A model generated the notes under the pieces. That model did no database searches. It was given only the letters and a program-made list of their open reading frames with translations, and was not told the DNA's origin. Position numbers and translations under genes: made by a program. Positions 41,059 to 50,464 of a stretch of DNA of 64,000 nt are shown piece after piece. Each line of letters opens with the position of its first letter. Position 1 is the first letter of the stretch. The stretch covers positions 124,001 through 188,000 of the forward strand of contig NW_023501055.1 in NCBI RefSeq assembly GCF_014066305.1, in the 5' to 3' direction. Source of the DNA: Letharia columbiana. Lineage: Eukaryota > Ascomycota > Lecanoromycetes > Lecanorales > Parmeliaceae.

Positions 41059-41174
41059 GCCGGGAGGTCTGGGAGCAGAATAAGAATAATGGCCGGAAGG
41101 TTTGCATCCATATGGCCGCCATCGTTATGTGACTATTCATAGCGTTGCACAGTCTGTAAACCTCTATATAGGCC
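41059..41174. other. Convergent intergenic spacer
   Basis: 116 bp separate the stop codons of the transporter (+) and the transcription-factor remnant (-). AATAAGAATAA at about 41,079-41,089 could serve 3' end formation of the transporter mRNA. Confidence 0.5.
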
Positions 41175-42015
41175 TTAGATGCCGGGGGTGGGGGGGATTA
41201 GGGGCGTGGGTATGTGGGCGAACAGGAGCATGGGGTCGGAGTCGAGGGGTCGGGACCCGTGCGAGGTGCCGAGCACGCGGAGGCGGGTTTCAACGGCTAG
41301 GACGAGGTGTTTTCGTTGCGACCAGAAGGGTGGGTTGGTATCGACGGGGTTTGTAATGGGGTCGGGGAAAGGGGGGAAGCGTTGGAGGGCTAGGCAGTGG
41401 CCGTGGAGGGTTACGGCGAGGATGCATTCGGCGAAGCTGGATAGGGGTGGGGTGTTTTGCGGGGCTGATATGGCTTCTGGTAGGAAAGTGGTGCGGATGG
41501 ATTGATTGTTTTGGAAGTTGGCTTCGGGAGCGGGGAGGCGGACACAGATCTACAGATTAGGGGTTTTGGTCAGCGACAGAGGGTTTCACTTCTATCCGGA
41601 TTCCGCTCGAATGCCAAGGGGAGGCACTTACCATGTCTTCTTGCAGCGTGAGGGGGTACTCGTTGCGCAGGCAGAGACAGCGGTCCAGGCAAAAGCTGAC
41701 CCAGAACACCCGTCTCTGCTCCTCCAGGATCGAAAAAGTGTCCCCGCGGACGGATTCGCAGTTGATGAGGACAGGGGAAGCCTGTGGACAATTGACACGG
41801 TCGGGCCCGGGGGAATCGATGTCGGAAAGACGCGCCATAAGCACAAGTCGGAGGCAGCGGCCTGCCGTCAACATAGCCTGATACTCGCCCACACGCAGAA
41901 GCTCATAGTGGGCAAACAGCTGCCACGCCTGGACGTACTCGACCGATATATCTGCTTTTGAATCAATCTTATGGGCTTCGAGCAGGTCGCATGTCTCGGT
42001 ATAAAGCTGATCGCA
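41175..42015 (-). pseudogene. Fungal-specific transcription factor (Fungal_trans), C-terminal 252 aa only
   Basis: Read on the minus strand: partial exon 42,015-41,632 (128 codons), an 82-bp intron (41,631-41,550; GTAAGT donor, CTAAT branch site, TAG acceptor), then 41,549-41,175 ending in TAA. The joined frame is open and has the middle-homology pattern of Zn2Cys6 regulators: EYVQAWQLFAHYELL, then AGRCLRLVLMARL, then EEQRRVFWVSFCLDRCLCLR and the EDMICVRLPAPEANF block after the intron. The N-terminal zinc cluster is missing because a Gypsy LTR starts at 42,016. The last 20 residues are Pro-rich. In the family this regulator type controls neighbouring metabolic or efflux genes in the nucleus. 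No promoter or start remains on this side, so it is most likely dead, though nothing in the remaining coding part is broken. Confidence 0.85.
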
Positions 42016-42193
42016 TGTCAGGGACTCAATGGTGTGTGTGATAACTCTTTATTGTAGTGTGAAGAGAATACTATCTATGTAGAATAATTATTACAAGTGT
42101 GGGTTTCATAGTAGAATATAAAGGCCGAAAGGCCTTAATACGCTAAGCGTAATTAGGCTATAAATAAATAAAATAAATAAAATAATAATATTA
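42016..42193 (-). repeat. Gypsy 3' LTR, well preserved, truncating the transcription factor
   Basis: 178 bp. The + strand starts TGTCAGGGACTCAATGG, i.e. the LTR ends in CCCTGACA on its own strand. It is followed inward by a RIP form of a purine-rich tract (AAAGAGAGAGA) and by integrase/chromodomain sequence. The first 120 bp have escaped RIP almost completely. Comparison with the copies at 21,847, 33,752 and 35,842 fixes the terminus at 42,016. The flanking TCGCA (42,011-42,015) is the candidate target duplication; its partner was not found. Confidence 0.8.
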
Positions 42194-44156
42194 TCTCTCT
42201 CTTTAATTTAAAACTTTAATAACGATTATTATATAATAGATTTAATCTTATAAAAAGTATATCTAAACTTATATAAAGTAATATTCTTAAATATATTAAC
42301 TTAGTATTTTATAACGAGTTTAGAATTTTTTTATAAATTAATATAGTTATTATAGATTAATAGCGTTAATAGAGGAGATTATTTTAAAAATCTTTTAAAT
42401 AATAAATAAGAATTAACGATCTTAAAATAATAATAATAAAAATTCGCTATTAGATTCGAATATTTTATTATATTTATAAATAGTTATTAAAAGAGATTTT
42501 TCTTACTATTAAGATCTTTATATTTAATTTTATATATTAAATATTCTCTCTTACTAATTAAAGAATTATTTTCTTATTTATCTATTTTAAATAATATTAT
42601 TTCTTTAATATTTAATATTTGAGATTTTATTTTCTTTATTAATATTAATAAATAATAATAAAATTTTATTTTATTTTAATAATAAATCGCTATTATTAAG
42701 ATATAATAACTATAAATATAAAATAAAATAAAATAATATTTATAAAAGTTAAAAGTTCTAACTTATAAGCGAAATTATTTAAAGCTTTAATAATTTTAAA
42801 TAATTCGAAATTTTTATAATTTATTAATTTATTAAAGTATATAATTTTAATATTTCTTCTATTAAGTATAATTATATTTTTAATATTAATATTAAAAGTC
42901 GATAGCGATTAATTTACTTCTTTTATAAAATTTATAATTATTTAAGTTAACTTTTTAAATAATTTCTTATATTATTAATCTTCTTAATAAATCTATTAAT
43001 TAATTTAATATCTCTTTTTACTTTTTAATTAATAAATTAATTTTAAAGAATAGAGAATTCTATTTTTAAGTAAGAAATATATTCTTTAATAAGAAGAAAT
43101 AATAATACGCTTAATAAGGCGTTCTTATCGAAATTAACTTCGAATTCTACTATTAATAATAGATTTATCTAATTATCTTAATTATAATTAATATAAACTT
43201 TAAAATATTATTTTAAAATAACGTTAACGTTCTCTATTTATTTATTAATCTTAAAATAAAATATAATAAAGAGTTTAAATTTAATTCTAATTCTTTTATA
43301 TAGTCTTTTTTAGAAATATATTATAAATTAAATATCTCGATTCGAGATAATAATAAATAAATATTCTTTCTCTCGCTATATAAATTCGATAAAGATTTAA
43401 ATTACTATCTTCACTTCTAAGAAGTTTAAGAGAATAAATTTCTTCTTCTTATTAAGTTTATTTATAATTATTATAATATATTAATAAAAGCGCTTATATC
43501 TAAGATAGATAAATATATATAAAAAAATAAGATAGAATTAAGTTTAAAAAATTTAAATTTAAATTTATAGCTAATTATAAATTTACAGTTATTATACTTT
43601 TTAATTAAATCGACTAAGTTACTACGAGTAAATAAATTAATATTCGTAATTATTAAAAAAAATATTACTTATTAAAGTTCGCTCGATAGCGAAATAGCTT
43701 TAATTAAAAAATAGATTTATATTATTTAAGTTTAAAATAACTTTTTTATTTTCTATTAAAATATTAAATTTTTTCTAAGTTATAGAATAAAATATAAGCT
43801 TTTAAAAAAAGAAAAATTCTTAAATCTAGTCTTATAATTATTAAAGCGTAAGGAATTCTAATATTATTTATTAAAGTTTACTTATTAAAGTCTACTTATT
43901 AAAGATTACTTATCTATTTACTTAATAGCTCTAATTAAAAATAAAATTATAAGTTTAATTTATAGATCTTTACTCGTAGATAATAATATAATAAAGTTAA
44001 AAGAGATATCTTATTAATATTATTTAAAAATAAGAAAAAAATTAAATAAATCTTATTAAATCTTTTTATAGATTTTTTTATATATATATAATAATTTTTA
44101 ATATAGTAAATAATAAAATCTATTATTTTTAGCTAATATTAATATCTATTTAATTA
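42194..44156 (-). pseudogene. Second Gypsy copy: integrase and C-terminal region, split by family B
   Basis: Reverse-complement homologue of 32,400-33,750: the same integrase core, C-terminal and chromodomain blocks in the same order, with RIP-type stops. A family B element (43,513-43,977) interrupts it, and integrase sequence continues at 43,978-44,156 before another family B copy. The rest of pol is not found to the right, so the copy is 5'-truncated. Confidence 0.65.
43513..43977 (+). mobile_element. Repeat family B, forward copy in the second Gypsy copy
   Basis: It runs from TATATATAAAAAAATAAGA to ATCTTTACTCG, bordered by TA on both sides. The Gypsy integrase sequence is continuous across it when compared with 32,440-32,470, which makes TA the likely target duplication. 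Confidence 0.6.
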
Positions 44157-45190
44157 ATATATATAAAAGAATAAGATAGAGCTAAGTTTAAAATTTTAAA
44201 ATTTATATATATAGCTAATTATAATTTCGAGTTCGCTACGCTTTTTAACTAGATCGACTAAGTTATCGCGAATAAATAAATTAGCGTTCGCAATTATTAA
44301 AATCTTCTATTTTTACTTTTAATCCTTTAATAACTTTACTATTTTCTATTAAAATTTTAAGATTATTTTTTTAAATAATAGAGTAAAGATTACGCTTTTT
44401 AATAACGTAAAAATTTTAAAATTTAATCTTATAGTTATTAAAGGATAAGGATCTTAAATATCGTTTATTAACGTTCGCTTATTAAAGTTTACTCGATAGT
44501 CGAATAATTCTAATTAGATATATATTATTTAATTTTAAAATAACTTTTTTATTTTCTACTAATTTTTTTCTAAATTATAGAATAAAATATAGACTTTTAG
44601 ATAAAAAAAGAATTACTAAATTAAATCTTATAAATATTTAAAGATAGAGGATTTAAATATCGCTAATTAAAAACTTATTTACTTTATTAAGAATACTCTT
44701 TTATATAAGCTTAAATAGTCGAGTAGTAATAATTTTAATAAATTTCGAAACTATTTTACTTTATCCTCGATTCGAATCTATTAATCTCCCTCGCTAAAAA
44801 ATCGTAGAATTCGTAAAAATCGTAAAACTAATAAATTTTTTATAAACTATAAAAATAATAATAATAGTAATTAAAATAAAAAGACTATAATAGATATTAA
44901 AATTAACTTCTTATTAATTAAATTTAAGTTAATCTAAAGTTAATTAACTTTCTAGAAATCTATTATTAATATAACTTCTCTTTTTTCTATTAAATTTTAC
45001 TACTTTTTTTTAAATTATAGAACTTAATCTACGCTTTCTAATAATTTTAATTTTTTAAAATTCGATCTTATAATTCTAAGTAAATCTTAAATTAAGATAT
45101 TTTTACTCTTCGAAGTTTAAGAATCGAATTTAATCTCGAAATTAGATTTAAAATTAAATTACTTTCTATAAATTTAATTTATAAGCCTAA
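44157..45190 (+). mobile_element. Repeat family B-related, long forward copy
   Basis: It starts ATATATAAAAGAATAAGATA and ends with the AATTTAATTTATAAGCC that marks the family's 3' end, but is about 1 kb long. The internal unit with GCTATTAAAATTTTA-type sequence appears in three rather than two rounds. RIPped, non-coding. Confidence 0.45.
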
Positions 45191-46854
45191 ATTTATAGAA
45201 TATAAAATTATTATTTATCTATCTTAATATTAAGTTTTTATAAATTATACTCGAGAATAAAACGCTAGCTAATTATATTAATCTCGATTTTATTATTAAA
45301 ATAAATATTAGTTAATATTAAACTAAATTCTACGTTTTTAATAATTACTCGATTTTTATAAATTAAACTAAATATAATAAGTATTTCTTTACTTACTTTT
45401 ATTATTATAAAGTTTAATTTTTTTTCTAACGTTTTAATAATATAAATATTAAGTTTATTAATTAAATCGATAGAAATACTATTAGCATTATTCTATTTAG
45501 GTATTTTATATTTATTAATATAATAACCTTTCTTATAATAATTATAGCATTTAATCTTCTTAAGATATTTTTTATTTTTTATCTTTTTATCTTTTTATTT
45601 CGTTATTATAATATATCTTATTTATATAAAATATATATATCTTTATTCATATTTAATTAAATCTCTTATTTCTTCTAAAATTTATTTTTCTTATAATTTC
45701 GAGAATTAGAAGCTCTCTTAATATAATAATTATATGAGAAATATATAAGAAATATTTATTTATTTTATATTTTATATTTTTTTAGTATATAATTAGCGAG
45801 ATTAATTATTTTTATTAATTAAGATAGTTTTTTCTAAAGATAATCTTTTAAATCTTTAAATAGAGTTTTATTATTCGTTATATAATAGTAATTAAATCTC
45901 TAACTCGATAAGATAAGTATTAAATTAATATATAGTTTAATTAAACCTTTATCTCGTATTTATATATTTTTAATTAATATCGAGTTATCTATTAATAAGA
46001 TTCTTAATTTTATTAAGAAGAAATTTTTTAAAATTAGTCTTAACTATATAAAATCTTAGAATTTTATTTATTCTTATTATACTATTACTTCTTAGAATTC
46101 TTTCTAAAAAATTATATTTCTTTTAATTTTAAGATATTTAAAGTTAATATAAAGTATTATTTTATTATTATAAGTTTACTCTTAATACTCTTATATAAAT
46201 TTACTATAATATAAATTTAATAGTTTAAATTAAATATTATAAAAATATCTTAATTTTTTTTTTTAAAAAAAATATTCTTCGATTTTATATTAGAATCTAG
46301 ATTACTTTTATATAACGATAATAATAATAATATATTATTATCGCTTAGTATATAATATTATATTTAAAAGTATCGATTTCTTTATTAAGAGTTATAAAGC
46401 GATATCTTTTTAATAATAGATCTCGACGACGAGTACGCTATACTATTTATTTATTAATATTAAAATTAACGATATTATTATTACGATCTTCTAATTAATT
46501 AACTTCGTTATTATTTATATAATTAAGATTTATTAAATTTATAATTCGAGGTTACGTTTCGTTTAATATCGTTTAGAATATAAAAGATTTATTATTATTT
46601 TAATTTCGTTATAATCGTAATTAAATAGTAACTATTATATTAATTTTAAACTATTATTTCTTAAAGAATAAAAGAATTAAGATTATTAGATATACTTATA
46701 TAATTAAATATAAGTAGATTTAGAGTTATATAATAATATAAACTTAATAGTAAATAAATAAATATTTATATATCGATCTTATAATAAGATTAATTTCTAT
46801 AAAAGTAAGAAGAAAAACGAAGATATCGCTCTTTTAAGCTTTTATATTAAGTTT
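45191..46854 (-). pseudogene. Copia-type gag/protease relic
   Basis: On the minus strand a CCHC zinc knuckle is readable at about 45,550-45,503 (CYNYYKKGYYINKYK; expected spacing C-x2-C-x4-H-x4-C with two Cys and the His changed to Tyr by C-to-T). It is followed, toward lower coordinates, by a protease-like segment with NIYFNNKIEINIIS, which resembles the Copia pre-integrase region. Upstream (45,650-46,850) the frame reads as gag. Everything carries RIP stops. The copy continues beyond the inverted-repeat element at 47,734. Confidence 0.5.
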
Positions 46855-46997
46855 CGATAGCTACTACGCGTACAGCCCCTACTTAGTAAACGTACAGCCC
46901 CTATCTACTAGGCGTACAGCCCCCTAATCGGGTTAGCGGCCGCGCGGAAGCTAACAAAATCTAATCGGAAATGGTAAAGAACCCGCATCTAGTCTCT
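46855..46997 (+). repeat. Left terminal inverted repeat with 22-bp units
   Basis: Three units of CGTACAGCCCCTATCTACTA type with a 22-bp period, followed by the GCGGCCGCGCGG block, one AATGGTAAAGAACCCGCAT unit and CTAGTCTCT. It pairs with 47,522-47,726. Confidence 0.8.
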
Positions 46998-47170
46998 GCC
47001 GAATGCCTTCACAGTAGGATATGGTAGTAGAACCAACTCCCACCCCACCGCCCGCCTACATCCCTCGCTCAATAGGCAAGGATCAGAGCGCATACCTACA
47101 CCTACCTCTACACCTACCTCTACACTGCAAGCGTCACAGCGGGGGGGTTTGCGACCGCTGTAGCAGCCAC

Positions 47171-47536
47171 CCCGACGACTAGGCATTACACGAGGAGGGC
47201 GGCGAGGTGGTGCTACAAGAGGAGGACAGCGAGGTGGTGCTACACGAGGACAGCGAGGTGGTACTACACAGGCCTACATGCAGGGTAACGAGGCTATGTT
47301 CAATACGTTTCAGATGTAGGAAGATCAGCTGGCCGATAGGTAGTGGACATTTGAGTATGATGGGCGTATTTTTAGTAGCAAGCAGAGAGGGTAGCCATAG
47401 AGAAATTATTCAAAAACCTCACTAATCGACGAATTGAAACCGTCCGATGTTATAAATCTACAGGGAGAGACATAGGGAGGCTTGCCCTGCTACCACCAAG
47501 TATCTCCGCAAGACTCTCGAAGAGACTAGATGCGGG
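47171..47536 (+). pseudogene. RGG-repeat reading frame inside the inverted-repeat element
   Basis: One + frame reads three to four Arg-Gly-Gly blocks (GITRGGRRGGATRGGQRGG and on, about 47,185-47,265). It then runs QAYMQGNEAMFNTFQM, DGRIFSSKQRG and SLIDELKPSDVI. It is broken by a handful of TAG codons, each at a place where CAG or TGG would be natural (after FQM, LADR, KQRG, P and GET). RGG boxes bind RNA in gag-like and nucleolar proteins. The DELKPSDV peptide is shared with family A at 27.9 kb. I do not know the family. The pattern suggests a captured or ancestral gene fragment with light C-to-T damage. Confidence 0.5.
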
Positions 47537-47726
47537 TTCTTTACCATTTTCGGTTAATATCCGTTAGCTTATGCGAGTTCTTTACCATTTTCGATTAGTG
47601 TCCGTTAGCTTCCGCGCGGCCGCTAACCCGATTAGGGGGGCTATACGCCTAGTAGATAGGGGCTGTACGCCTACTGAGTAGGGGCTGTACGCCTAGTAGA
47701 CAGGGGCTGTACGCGTAGTAGCTGCC
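47522..47726 (-). repeat. Right terminal inverted repeat with 41-bp and 22-bp tandem units
   Basis: It holds two 41-bp units starting GTTCTTTACCATTTTCG (about 47,536-47,617), the CGCGCGGCCGCTAACC block, then four 22-bp units of GGGGCTGTACGCCTAGTAGA type to the end. The left arm has fewer units, so the arms have expanded unequally. Confidence 0.8.
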
Positions 47727-47733
47727 TAAGTTT

Positions 47734-48910
47734 ATATAAATTAAAAGTCTTAATTACGCTATAACTTTATCTAATAAATAATCTTTCTTAAAAAAATCTT
47801 AGTTAAAAAATCTTCTCTATTCGTATTTAAATAAAGACGAAATATTTAAATTTTACTAGTTTTCTATAAAGAAACCTTCGATTTAATTTTAATTTTCTTT
47901 ATTAAGTTAATATTCTTATCTATTTAAAAGTCTTCGATTAATATTAAATTTAATATAAGATCTCTCTATTTCCTTAACTTCTTATTAACTTCTATATCTT
48001 TTAAGTATATCGAATCTTATTTAAGTATATTATTATATTTTTATTAACGAATTCTATAGCTCTAAGAGTTAGAAAAAGAGATTAATTCTTTTCGAATATC
48101 TTATTTAAATCTTTTAATACTTAATAGAATAAATAGTAAATACTTACGCTAAGAACGAGTTTTATATTTTATTATAAAAAGAAATATATAATAATTAATA
48201 GTTATCTAATATTTATAAATTAATATTTCTTTAATATAATATATAATACGCTAGTTTAATTAAATTAGATTTTAATCGATATAAGATTTAGTCGAACGTT
48301 AAATAATCTTATATTTTCTCGTAAAGTACTCGATTTTTATTTTATTACTCTTATTTCTATATAATTATATAGTTAATAGAGACTATATTATTAAGTATAA
48401 TTAAATAAATAATATCTCTATAAAATACGCTCGTTTATAATAGTTTTATATCGTTTATCGATTAATAGAAGAAAAATAGCGAGGAGAAGAAGAGCGTTAT
48501 ATTAATTATATTAATAATATTATTACGATAACTAATATCGAATAAAAGAAGAAGTATTTATTAGAAATAATATATACTTAATAATCTTAAATCATAAAGC
48601 ATAGTTATTTATTATTATATTCTATAAAGAAGTATATAGAAAGAATAAAGATAACTATCTATCTATAATATAAAGCTACGCTAAGACTATTTACTATTAT
48701 AAGACGTAGTTATAATATCTCTTTAAAATTTAATAGTATATAAATATACTGGCCTTCTATTAGCTAATTCTAATACTCTTATATAGTTTAAATAGTAAGC
48801 TGAAAATACTATTAATTCTAATACTTTTATATAGTTTAAATTTAGACTACTTCTTATCTACTCTTCTTAAATTTAATTTAGTTTATAAATATAGTAAACT
48901 TATTATTATA
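47734..48910 (-). repeat. RIP-degenerated sequence, probable continuation of the Copia gag
   Basis: The AT-rich flank resumes after the TAAGTTT duplication. Minus-strand frames with TAA/TAG-only stops continue for several hundred bases, consistent with gag, but no motif is diagnostic. A short direct repeat (CTAATTCTAATACTYTTATA) occurs twice near 48,775-48,835. Confidence 0.35.
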
Positions 48911-49416
48911 TACGAGTAAAGGTCTATAAATTAAATTTATAATTATTTCTTTTAATTAGAGCTATCGAGCGAACTTTAATAAAGAAATTAAAGAATTCTA
49001 ATAGAAAATAAAAATGTTATTCTAAAATTAAATAATATATTCATATTTTTTAATTAAGGCTATCGAGCGAACTTTAATAAGCGATATTTAATTTCTTTAC
49101 TCTTTAATAATTATAAGACTAAATTTAGAAATTCTTTTTTTATCTAAAAGCTCGTATATCGTTTTATAATTTAAAAAAATAAATAAAATTTTAATAGAAG
49201 ATAAAAAAATTATTCTAAAATTAAGTAATATATATATATTATTTAATTAGAGCTATTTAACTATTCTTTTTTAATAATTACGAATATTAATTAATTTATT
49301 TATAATAATATAGTCGATTTAATTAAAAAGCGTAGTAACTCTAAATTTATAATTAGCTATATATATAAATTTAAGATTTTTAAGTTTAGCTCTATCTTAT
49401 TCTTTTATATATATTA
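48911..49416 (-). mobile_element. Repeat family B, reverse copy
   Basis: The + strand starts TACGAGTAAAGGTCTATAAA and ends TCTATCTTATTCTTTTATAT. It is the first of three family B copies packed into 1.55 kb (one reverse, two forward). Confidence 0.6.
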
Positions 49417-49420
49417 ATAA

Positions 49421-49869
49421 TAGAAGAATAAGATAGAGCTAAATTAGAAAATCTTAAATTTATATATATAGTTAATTATAAATTCGAGTTCTCTACGCTT
49501 TTTAACTAGATCGACTAAGTTATCGCGAGTAAATAAATTAGCGTTCGCAATTATTAAAATCTCGCGCCTTCTTATTAAAAATTAAATATACGTTATTAAT
49601 ATATAAAATAACTTTTTTATTTTCTATTAAAATTTTAAGATTTTTTTTTAAATTATAGAACGAAATATAAGCTTTTAGATAAAAAAATAATTTTTAAATT
49701 TAGTCTTATAATTATTAAAGCGTAAGAAATTTAAATATCGCTTATTAAAGTTCGCTCGATAGTCGAATAGCCCGCTTATTAAAGTTCGCTTATTAAAGAT
49801 CATTTATCTATTTACTTAATAGTCTTAATTAAAAAAATAATTATAAACTTAATTTATAGATCTTTACTT
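49421..49869 (+). mobile_element. Repeat family B, forward copy
   Basis: It starts AGAAGAATAAGATAGAGCT and ends AGATCTTTACTTATA, immediately head-to-head with the preceding reverse copy. RIPped, non-coding. Confidence 0.6.
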
Positions 49870-50464
49870 ATATATTAATAAAAGAATAAGATAGAGTTAA
49901 ATTAGAAAATCTTGAATTTATATATATAGCTAATTATACATTCGAGTTCTCTTTACTTTTTAATTAAACTATCTAAATTATCGCGAGTAAATAAATAAAT
50001 ATTCGTAATTATCGAAAAATAATAGATATAGATTATTAATATATAGAATAACTTTTTTATCTTCTATTAAATTTCGAAGATTTTTTTTAATCTATAAAAC
50101 GAAATCTGGGCTTTTAGATAAAAAATGAATTTTTAAATTTAGTCTTATAATTATTAAAGCGCAAGGAATTTAAATATTGCTTATCAAAGTTCGCTCGATA
50201 GTCGAATTCTCGAATAGCTCTAATTAGATATACATTATTTGATTTTAGAATAACATTTTTATTTTCTATTAAAACTTTAAGATTATTTTTTTAAATTATA
50301 GAATGAATTATAGGCTTTTAGAAAAAAAAGAATTTCTAAATTTAGTCTTATAATTATTAAAGCGTAAGGAATTCAAATATCGCTTATTAAAGTTCGCTTA
50401 CCTATTTACTCGATAGCCCTAATTAAAAAAATAATTATAAATTTAATTTATAGACCTTTACTCG
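49870..50464 (+). mobile_element. Repeat family B, forward copy
   Basis: It starts TATTAATAAAAGAATAAGA and ends ATAGACCTTTACTCG. It has the two-halved interior with GAAATCTGGGC and CGCAAGGAATTTAAATATTG, slightly less mutated than its neighbours. Confidence 0.6.

Larger units (their letters stand above)
46855..47726. mobile_element. 872-bp DNA element with long terminal inverted repeats (MULE- or hAT-like)
   Basis: Terminal arms of about 140 bp (left) and 200 bp (right) are inverted copies sharing AGCTACTACGCGTACAGCCC and TTAGCGGCCGCGCGGAAGC. TAAGTTT stands directly outside both ends (46,848-46,854 and 47,727-47,733), with one further base (T/C) also compatible, so the target duplication is 7-8 bp. 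Composition is normal with many CpG, CpA and TpG, unlike the RIPped gag around it. It is therefore younger than that RIP or was never recognised. No transposase gene fits, so it is non-autonomous. Long arms with internal tandem repeats favour a MULE-like origin, while an 8-bp duplication would suit hAT. Confidence 0.8.

Noticed and set aside
41102..41961. Plus-strand frames downstream of the transporter (84-151 codons)
   Set aside because: They are antisense to the transcription-factor remnant, whose minus-strand frame has domain similarity and a consensus intron.
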